From positions 1 to 21,195 of the forward strand of contig CAVYQS010000003.1 in assembly GCA_963770765.1 (NCBI GenBank): a stretch of DNA of 21,195 nt, given 5' to 3'. This stretch comes from CAVPCY01 sp963770765 (GTDB taxonomy: Bacteria > Actinomycetota > Coriobacteriia > Anaerosomatales > PHET01). The notes below the pieces were generated by a model, which did no database searches, was not told the origin of the DNA, and saw only the letters and a list, made by a program, of their open reading frames with translations. Position 1 is the stretch's first letter, and each line of letters begins with the position of its first letter. Position numbers and translations under genes: made by a program. Below are positions 1 to 4,341 of this stretch, piece after piece.

Positions 1-5
1 TTCTT

Positions 6-81
6 TGGTGGAGACGAAGGGGCTCGAACCCTCGACCCTCGGCTTGCAAAGCCGATGCTCTCCCAGCTGAGCTACGTCCCC
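6..81 (-). tRNA. tRNA-Ala (anticodon UGC)
   Basis: Read on the minus strand, this folds into a full cloverleaf. The 7-bp acceptor stem starts GGGGACG and contains the G3:U70 wobble pair that identifies alanine tRNAs. The anticodon stem TCGGC/GCCGA encloses the loop TTTGCAA, giving anticodon TGC. The T arm has the usual TTCGA loop core. The 3' CCA (plus-strand tgg at 6-8) is encoded. The gene is complete within the window. Confidence 0.97.
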
Positions 82-92
82 GTGCGCGGGAG

Positions 93-120
93 AGTATAGC
101 ATCGCTCGCACAGTTGTCAT
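93..120 (-). promoter_or_regulatory. Promoter of tRNA-Ala
   Basis: On the minus strand there is a -35 hexamer ATGACA (115-120), a 16-nt spacer and a -10 hexamer TATACT (93-98). The predicted start lies a few bases before the mature tRNA 5' end at 81. This is a good sigma-70-type match in an otherwise GC-rich stretch. Confidence 0.75.
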
Positions 121-177
121 GACTTCCGCGCCGCATGACGTCGAACGTCGACTCGTTCACCCACATTTGCGCCCGGC

Positions 178-209
178 GAAACAGCCGAGAAACACAGCGC
201 GCCTACGGT
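178..209 (+). promoter_or_regulatory. Candidate regulated promoter of the first P-II gene (GAAAC direct repeat)
   Basis: GAAAC occurs twice as a direct repeat with 11-nt phase (178-182 and 189-193, six bases between them). Ten bases later comes TACGGT (204-209), a TAnnnT -10 candidate with no good -35 hexamer. The same arrangement recurs before the ammonium transporter. The GnnAC-n6-GAAAC pattern resembles half of the actinobacterial GlnR box. The regulator is inferred, not shown. Confidence 0.35.
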
Positions 210-264
210 TGTGGTCAGGCGCGAAGCGGCCCGAACGGGTGTCTCTCGAACAGCGAGGTCTTGG

Positions 265-603
265 ATGAAGCGAATCGAAGCGATCGTGCGCCCCGAGCAA
301 CTGGAGTCGGTCAAGGACGCACTGCGGGCACTGGAGCATCACGGACTGACCGTGGCGGAGGTCAGAGGCCGCGGAGTCCAGCACGGGATCGCATCGGATT
401 GCGGTACCGAGGAGTACACGATCGCCCTCTTCCCAAAGGTCTCGATCACCACCGTGGTCAACGACCACGAGGTCCGGGACTGTATCGACGCGATCGTGCG
501 GACGGCCCGCACGGATCACGTGGGCGACGGCAAGATCTTCGTCACATCGGTCGATCAGGTGGTCCGGGTCAGAACGGGAGAACGCGACTCGGAGGCTCTC
601 TAG
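265..603 (+). CDS. Nitrogen regulatory P-II protein, stand-alone copy
   Basis: 112-residue P-II signal protein, the usual family length. It begins MKRIEAIVRP; I chose ATG 265 over upstream GTG codons because the beta-1 strand of P-II starts here and a GCGAGG Shine-Dalgarno-like stretch lies about 8 nt upstream. P-II trimers bind ATP/ADP and 2-oxoglutarate and control Amt channels and nitrogen enzymes by contacts through the T-loop. The T-loop (about residues 37-55) keeps Gln39 and the modifiable Tyr51, but residue 40, normally Lys, is His, and residue 46 is Cys. Lys58, the GDGKIF segment and the C-terminal VRVRTGER are conserved. It is closest to the third P-II gene of this window (2671-3012), not to the neighbour of amt. 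Its own terminator follows, so it is transcribed separately from the amt operon. Whether its partner is Amt or another enzyme cannot be told. Confidence 0.93.
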   Translation: MKRIEAIVRPEQLESVKDALRALEHHGLTVAEVRGRGVQHGIASDCGTEEYTIALFPKVSITTVVNDHEVRDCIDAIVRTARTDHVGDGKIFVTSVDQVVRVRTGERDSEAL

Positions 604-642
604 CGACTCGCGCACTCCGGACGCACTACTCCCTCACGGCAG

Positions 643-676
643 ACAAGGCGGATCCGCACCGGGTCCGCCTTGTTTG
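643..676 (+). terminator. Rho-independent terminator of the first P-II gene
   Basis: Ten-base stem acaaggcgga (643-652) with tccgccttgt (664-673), an 11-nt loop, then TTTGT. It sits 40 nt after the P-II stop codon and separates this gene from the amt operon. Confidence 0.8.
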
Positions 677-747
677 TGCTCGGTCGGCGCTCGCAACGCA
701 TCCGCCCTGAGCCCGCAACAGACCTTTCATCGAATCGGCTCCCGCCC

Positions 748-778
748 GCAACGTGAACGAAACACGACCCCCTTACCT
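748..778 (+). promoter_or_regulatory. Candidate regulated promoter of the amt operon (GCAAC-n6-GAAAC box)
   Basis: GCAAC (748-752), six bases, GAAAC (759-763), nine bases, then TACCTT (773-778) as a TAnnnT -10 candidate without a -35 match. The layout is almost the same as that upstream of the first P-II gene. It resembles one half of a GlnR-type box (GTnAC-n6-GAAAC). The resemblance is partial and the regulator is unknown. Confidence 0.35.
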
Positions 779-943
779 TTCGACCAGCAGTTTTGTCGAA
801 GGAGGTGTGTTTCAGGGGCAAGGAAGGCGGCCTGCGAGGCCGACGGCGACATCCCCTCTCACCGTCGGCCGAGCGAAACCGCCATCGCTCACGCAAGGGA
901 AGGGCCCCTCGGAGGGGCCAATGGACACGAAGGAGGTAGAGAG
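778..943 (+). other. Structured 5' leader of the amt operon
   Basis: About 165 nt lie between the putative -10 and the amt start, with no convincing gene. Four hairpins stand in a row: TTCGAC/GTCGAA (779-784/795-800), a 9-bp stem (838-846/862-870), GAGCGA/TCGCTC (871-876/885-890) directly abutting it, and GGCCCC/GGGGCC (903-908/914-919). GGCC at 829-832 can pair with GGCC at 838-841, which excludes the 9-bp stem. The CCCCTC loop of that stem is complementary to GAGGGG at 912-917. An AAGGAGG at 799-805 has no suitable start codon behind it. It matches no riboswitch I recognise. Confidence 0.35.
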
Positions 944-2284
944 ATGCGCAATCGACTGACCTTGTTGGCCGTGACGGCCCTGACCGGGCTGCTGGCGGTC
1001 CCGGCACTCGCGTTCGCCGCCGGCGACCCCAACGGAGCCGCCACGCTCGAAGCGGCACCCAACGCTCCCATCACCTTTATCTGGATGCTGGTAGCGGGAT
1101 TCTTGGTCTACTTCATGCAGGCGGGCTTCGCGATGGTGGAAGCGGGCTTCTGCCGCGCGAAGAACGCGAACAACCTCATGATGAAGAACCTGCTCGACTT
1201 CGTTATGGGGTCGCTCGCGTACTTCGCGATCGGCTTCGCGTTCATGTACGGAACGGACATGAACGGCATCATCGGTACAGACGGCTTCTTCCTGTCCGGT
1301 GACTTCTACGACGTCACCAAGTACCGCGACTTCATGTTCCAGGTCGTCTTCGCCGCCACGGCCGCGACCATCGTCTCGGGCGCGGTCGCGGAGCGTCTGA
1401 AGTTCAACTCGTACCTCATCTACTCACTGGTCATCTCGGCCTTCATCTATCCGATCTACGGTCACTGGGTATGGGGTGGCGGCTGGCTGTCCCAGATGGG
1501 CTTCCACGACTTCGCTGGCTCCGGCGTGGTCCACGCGCTCGGCGGCTTCGTCGGACTCGCCGGCGCGATGGTGCTGGGCCCGCGCTTCGGCAAGTACGAC
1601 AAGGACGGCAAGCCGAGGGCGATTCCGGGCCACAACATCCCGATGGCCGCGATCGGCGTGTTCATCCTGTGGTTCGGCTGGTTCGGCTTCAACCCGGGTT
1701 CGACCCTCAATGGTGAGGACCTGCGCATCGCGGTCATCGCAGTGAACACCAACATGGCCGCCGCCGCTGGCTGCGCAGCGGCGCTCCTGCTGATCTACGC
1801 CAAGACGAAGGTCTGGGATATCGGCATGGCGCTCAACGGCGCGCTCGCCGGCTTGGTTGCCGTCACGGCGCCCTGTGCCGTGATCAGCGCTCCGTTCGCG
1901 ATGCTTATCGGCGCCATCGGCGGCATCCTGGTCGTCTTCTCGATCTTCGCGGTTGAGAACATGGGCATCGACGATCCGGTGGGTGCGTTCTCGGTACACG
2001 GTGTCAACGGCATCTGGGGCCTCATCGCGGTGGGACTCTTCGCCGACGGCTCCTACGCCGACATCACCGGTCTGTTCTTCGGTGGCGGCACCACTCAGCT
2101 CGTTAACCAGCTCATCGGAGCGGGCACCGTCATGGCGTGGGCGTTCGGCCTGGGCTTCGTCACCTTCAAGGTCATGGACCTCGCCTTTGGCATCCGCATC
2201 TCGCCGCAAGAGGAGATCGAAGGCCTGGACATCCAGGAGCACGGTGGACCCGCATACGGCAACTTCCTGACCGTCGAGGAGTAG
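944..2284 (+). CDS. amt: Ammonium transporter, Amt family
   Basis: 446-residue Amt/MEP/Rh channel that moves ammonium across the cytoplasmic membrane. ATG 944 is preceded by a strong AAGGAGG six bases upstream, and the protein then opens with a cleavable-looking signal peptide (about residues 1-23, ending AFA). The rest is a series of hydrophobic segments consistent with the usual 11 helices. Family hallmarks visible are the GFAMVEAGFCRAKN segment, Asp189 in DFAGSG, the pore histidines His197 (VVHALGG) and His352 (VHGVNGIWG), and GWFGFNPGS. The C-terminal tail contains ISPQEEIEGLD and EHGGPAYG, the part that in other Amt proteins couples to P-II binding. Two P-II genes follow 29 and 18 bp apart, the classical amt-glnK linkage. 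Ammonium transport blocked by P-II under nitrogen sufficiency is the expected behaviour, by analogy. Confidence 0.96.
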   Translation: MRNRLTLLAVTALTGLLAVPALAFAAGDPNGAATLEAAPNAPITFIWMLVAGFLVYFMQAGFAMVEAGFCRAKNANNLMMKNLLDFVMGSLAYFAIGFAFMYGTDMNGIIGTDGFFLSGDFYDVTKYRDFMFQVVFAATAATIVSGAVAERLKFNSYLIYSLVISAFIYPIYGHWVWGGGWLSQMGFHDFAGSGVVHALGGFVGLAGAMVLGPRFGKYDKDGKPRAIPGHNIPMAAIGVFILWFGWFGFNPGSTLNGEDLRIAVIAVNTNMAAAAGCAAALLLIYAKTKVWDIGMALNGALAGLVAVTAPCAVISAPFAMLIGAIGGILVVFSIFAVENMGIDDPVGAFSVHGVNGIWGLIAVGLFADGSYADITGLFFGGGTTQLVNQLIGAGTVMAWAFGLGFVTFKVMDLAFGIRISPQEEIEGLDIQEHGGPAYGNFLTVEE

Positions 2285-2313
2285 TCCCGAACCCATCCAA
2301 GGAGGTGGTGATC

Positions 2314-2652
2314 GTGAAGAAGATCATGGCAGTGATCCGTCCCGAGAAGCTCGACGATGTGAAGACGGCGCTCGAAGCCGCGGGCTACCCCGGCCTGATG
2401 CTCACACGCATCGAAGGACATGGTCAGCAAAAGGGCGTCATGCAGCAGTTCCGCGGTCGTTCTTACAAGGTGGAGCTCTTGGCCAAGTACAAGATCGAAG
2501 TCGTGTGCGACGACTCGCAGTGCCAGAGCCTCATCGATGCGATCGTGAGTTCCGCTCGGACCGGTGAGGTGGGCGACGGCAAGATATTCATCAGCGATGT
2601 CGCCGATGTCGTCCGCATCCGTACACAAGAGAGCGGCGCCGCCGCCATCTAG
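2314..2652 (+). CDS. glnK: Nitrogen regulatory P-II protein linked to amt (GlnK type)
   Basis: 112-residue P-II protein. Start GTG 2314 has AAGGAGG eight bases upstream; the in-frame GTG at 2308 is too close to that site. It begins VKKIMAVIRPEKLDDVK. The T-loop carries the full GQQKG with Gln39 and Lys40, and Tyr51 within RGRSYKVELL; Lys58 is kept although residue 57 is Ala rather than the usual Pro. GDGKIF and VVRIRT are present. It differs clearly in sequence from the two other P-II proteins here, which resemble each other. It lies 29 bp after amt in the same transcript, so it is the most likely Amt-gating partner. I use the name glnK on the basis of linkage; no uridylyltransferase gene is in the window to support Tyr51 modification. 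Confidence 0.94.
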   Translation: MKKIMAVIRPEKLDDVKTALEAAGYPGLMLTRIEGHGQQKGVMQQFRGRSYKVELLAKYKIEVVCDDSQCQSLIDAIVSSARTGEVGDGKIFISDVADVVRIRTQESGAAAI

Positions 2653-2670
2653 GCGGCCGCGCGCGACACC

Positions 2671-3012
2671 GTGAAACGAATCGAAGCCATCATCCGGCCA
2701 CAGCGGCTGAGCGCTCTCGTGGAGGCCGTAGACTCTCTCGGCTATCGCGGGCTCACCGTGCGCAGCGTGACCGGGCAGGGCATCCAAGGCGGGCTCGCTC
2801 AGCAGTGGCGACGCGAGGAGTACCGGGTCGACCTGCTGCCCAAGGTCTCGGTGATGATGGCGGTACAGGACGACGAGGTCGAGGATCTCGTCGCCGTGAT
2901 GGTCAAGACTGCCCGGACCGACCGGATCGGAGATGGCAAGATCTTCGTCAGCGCGGTCGATCAGGTGGTGCGGATCCGGACCGGCGAACGCGGCCCCGAA
3001 GCACTCAGATAG
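2671..3012 (+). CDS. Nitrogen regulatory P-II protein, third copy
   Basis: 113-residue P-II protein starting at GTG 2671 (VKRIEAIIRPQRL), 18 bp after the previous P-II gene, with no strong Shine-Dalgarno site, so translation may be coupled. Gln39 and Tyr51 (REEY) are kept but residue 40 is Gly instead of Lys. Lys58, GDGKIF and VVRIRTGER are conserved. The C-terminal third matches the first P-II gene closely even at DNA level: 16 of 16 bases at two places (529-544 with 2935-2950, and 548-563 with 2954-2969). This points to duplication or conversion between those two copies. It is the last gene of the amt operon, before a strong terminator. Its specific target is unknown. Confidence 0.93.
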   Translation: MKRIEAIIRPQRLSALVEAVDSLGYRGLTVRSVTGQGIQGGLAQQWRREEYRVDLLPKVSVMMAVQDDEVEDLVAVMVKTARTDRIGDGKIFVSAVDQVVRIRTGERGPEALR

Positions 3013-3051
3013 CGAGATATCCAGCATCGTCGCCGCGTTCGCAGCAGGAAC

Positions 3052-3087
3052 AGAAAGGCGGACCTTCGGGTCCGCCTTTCTCGTCTC
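3052..3087 (+). terminator. Terminator of the amt operon
   Basis: Perfect 13-bp stem (3052-3064 with 3069-3081) closed by a TTCG tetraloop, followed by a pyrimidine-rich CGTCTCC run. It lies 40 nt after the third P-II stop codon. The U-tract is mostly inside the stem (CTTTCT), so strength is inferred from the stem and tetraloop. Confidence 0.85.
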
Positions 3088-3416
3088 CGAAGGCCCTGAC
3101 GCGCGGCCCTCGGCGGTTATCCTGTTTGACCGGAACGGCCTTCGCTTCGCCCGGAGCGCCCCTACGAGGAGCTTCCCGCGGGGATCTCGGCGTATCGATC
3201 GCCGTTCACTGCCTCATCCCCGGCAATCAGCGGGCTTATGCCCGGCCACCAGCGGCGTCGTTCCACCGGTAGTGACCTTCGTCTGCCGTCCCGGTCGTGG
3301 TCGGACACTGGGTCGTCCACCTCAGTCTGGACCTCCTCGCGTATCCGGCGCGGGCGATCAAGTCGCCCATGTCACATCTATCCCCCCCTTGAACTGTGAT
3401 TCCGCGCACAAAACGA
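3088..3416. other. Gene-free interval between opposing terminators
   Basis: About 330 bases between the amt-operon terminator and the terminator of the minus-strand rhodanese gene. I find no ORF with a start, ribosome site and family-like protein on either strand, no tRNA and no clear promoter. A minus-strand stretch around 3215-3345 has an open frame without a start codon. Plus-strand open frames running through here are GC-driven and pass through both terminators. Confidence 0.5.
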
Positions 3417-3443
3417 CGAGCGGCTCCACTTGGGAGCCGCTCG
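3417..3443 (-). terminator. Terminator of the rhodanese-thioredoxin gene
   Basis: Eleven-base perfect stem (3417-3427 with 3433-3443) and 5-nt loop. On the minus strand the stem is followed by TCGTTTTG, a short U-tract. It lies 41 nt past the stop codon of the minus-strand gene. Confidence 0.85.
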
Positions 3444-3484
3444 GAGCGATTCGTGCGACGAACGCGATGAATCGGCGCTTCGGG

Positions 3485-4180
3485 CTACTGAAGCCCGTCC
3501 AGGAGCGCGCGCATCTGCTCGTCGGTCTGAGATCCCACGACCTGCTTCGAGATCACCCCGTTGGTGTTCACGAACAGGAACGTGGGCACGTACTGTACTC
3601 CCAGCTCGTTCGCGAGCTGCACGCCGGCCTGGTCAGACTCGACGTTGAACTTCCTGAACTCGATCTCCTCGCCGTACTCCTTCTCGAGCCCTTCGACCAA
3701 GGGCTTCATCTCGATGCATGACGGTCAAGAGTCCGTGTAGAACTCCACCATCACCGGCCGGCCATCGGTCTCGATGGTCTTGCTCGAGCTCTCTCCCCCG
3801 GTCTCCAACTCGCCGGTCCACGCCTGGATGCCCGCCGAGAAGTGCTTGATGTTGCTGAACCCCAGCGCCTTCATGGTCTCGACTGCGGTGGCCGAGCGTT
3901 GCCCGGTGGCGCAGTAGACGACGTAGGTGGCTTCCTTGTCCCAGCTCTGCGCTTCGGACTCGAGCGTGTCCACCGGAACGTTCACCGAGCCGGGTATGTG
4001 TCCCATCTGGAACTCGCCGGGTGTGCGCACGTCGATGACCTGCGCGCCGGCATCGATGGCGGTCTGAGCTCCAGCGGCGTCGACGTTCGAGATACCACCA
4101 CCGCTTGGGCGAAGCAGGAGAACGCCGAGCGCGACAACGGCCACGGCGACTACCACCCAGATCAGGGTCTTCGGCTTCAT
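3485..4180 (-). CDS. Membrane-anchored rhodanese-thioredoxin selenoprotein (UGA recoded as Sec)
   Basis: Read through one in-frame UGA (3725-3727), this is a 231-residue protein. ATG 4180 has GAGGAG about 4 nt upstream. Residues 5-23 form a membrane anchor, so the domains probably lie outside the membrane. Residues about 30-125 are a rhodanese domain with DVRTPGEF, GHIPGS and catalytic Cys90 in YCATGQRS. Residues about 135-231 are a thioredoxin fold: VMVEFYTDS, then U152-P-S-C155, KPLVEGLEKEYG, and the cis-proline site VPT at 198-200. U152 falls exactly on the N-terminal redox Cys of thioredoxin (WCGPC), and Cys155 is the resolving residue. A SECIS-like hairpin follows the UGA. Taken as a plain stop, the UGA would leave a rhodanese with half a thioredoxin and a headless 74-codon ORF without a ribosome site. 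A persulfide or disulfide reductase role is inferred. A nonsense mutation or sequencing error is the alternative. Confidence 0.85.
3684..3714 (-). promoter_or_regulatory. Candidate bacterial SECIS element
   Basis: On the minus strand, AGCCCTT pairs perfectly with AAGGGCT (plus 3687-3705) around the apical loop GGTCG. A short lower stem TCG/CGA lies below a one-sided bulge. The first loop base is 26 nt after the UGA. Bacterial SECIS elements lie inside the coding region shortly after UGA, and SelB reads G and U in the apical loop; the E. coli fdhF loop is GGUCU. Position, loop and perfect stem all fit. The hairpin is also coding sequence (KPLVEG), so chance pairing in GC-rich DNA is possible. 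Confidence 0.7.
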
Positions 4181-4210
4181 GGTTCTCCTCACTAGCTGGT
4201 CAAGATGATG

Positions 4211-4239
4211 ATTATACCCCATGGGGTATCTCTCGGCAA
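4211..4239 (-). promoter_or_regulatory. Promoter of the selenoprotein gene with a 16-bp palindromic operator
   Basis: On the minus strand there is a -35 TTGCCG (4234-4239), a 17-nt spacer and a perfect -10 TATAAT (4211-4216). The perfect palindrome ATACCCCATGGGGTAT (4214-4229) covers the spacer and half of the -10, so a bound protein would block polymerase. TA ends with C/G tracts are the operator style of CsoR/RcnR/CstR-family repressors; CstR members sense persulfides and control rhodanese genes. The regulator gene is not in the window. Confidence 0.75.
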
Positions 4240-4254
4240 ACCGCATTCGAACGT

Positions 4255-4275
4255 TGCCCCGCCTCGGGGCATAAT
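4255..4275 (+). promoter_or_regulatory. Candidate promoter and operator of the glucan synthase gene
   Basis: The inverted repeat TGCCCCG-CCT-CGGGGCA (4255-4271) overlaps a -10-like CATAAT (4270-4275). The -35 is poor (TTCGAA at 4246-4251, 18-nt spacer). The position suggests an operator for the plus-strand gene starting at 4342, but the hairpin could instead act in RNA. No regulator is recognised. Confidence 0.4.
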
Positions 4276-4341
4276 CCCTTTCGACGCTCGTGTTAGGAGC
4301 AACAGTCCCGCCAACTCCGTCTCAGCACCGAGGGAGCGCTT

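Noticed and set aside
155..161. GTTCACC, the unit of an actinobacterial Pho box
   Set aside because: Only one unit is present; no second copy lies at 11-nt spacing, so a PhoP site is not supported.
674..943. Amt protein extended 90 codons upstream
   Set aside because: The extension has no transporter character, crosses the leader hairpins and the promoter candidate, and the signal peptide with an ideal ribosome site begins at 944.
3215..3345. Possible small zinc-ribbon-like protein remnant on the minus strand
   Set aside because: The frame has a hint of a TTGGTTPLVAGHKPADC pattern but no start codon, no paired cysteines and an early stop; I cannot support it as a gene or pseudogene.
3485..3709. 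Separate 74-codon thioredoxin-like gene starting at ATG 3709
   Set aside because: It lacks the first thioredoxin strand and the CxxC, has no ribosome site, and is in the same frame as the rhodanese ORF across a single UGA. It is better read as the C-terminal part of one selenoprotein.
2933..3721. 262-codon plus-strand ORF from the third P-II gene into the rhodanese gene
   Set aside because: It passes through two terminators and is partly antisense to the selenoprotein; its C-terminal half is the mirror of thioredoxin codons.
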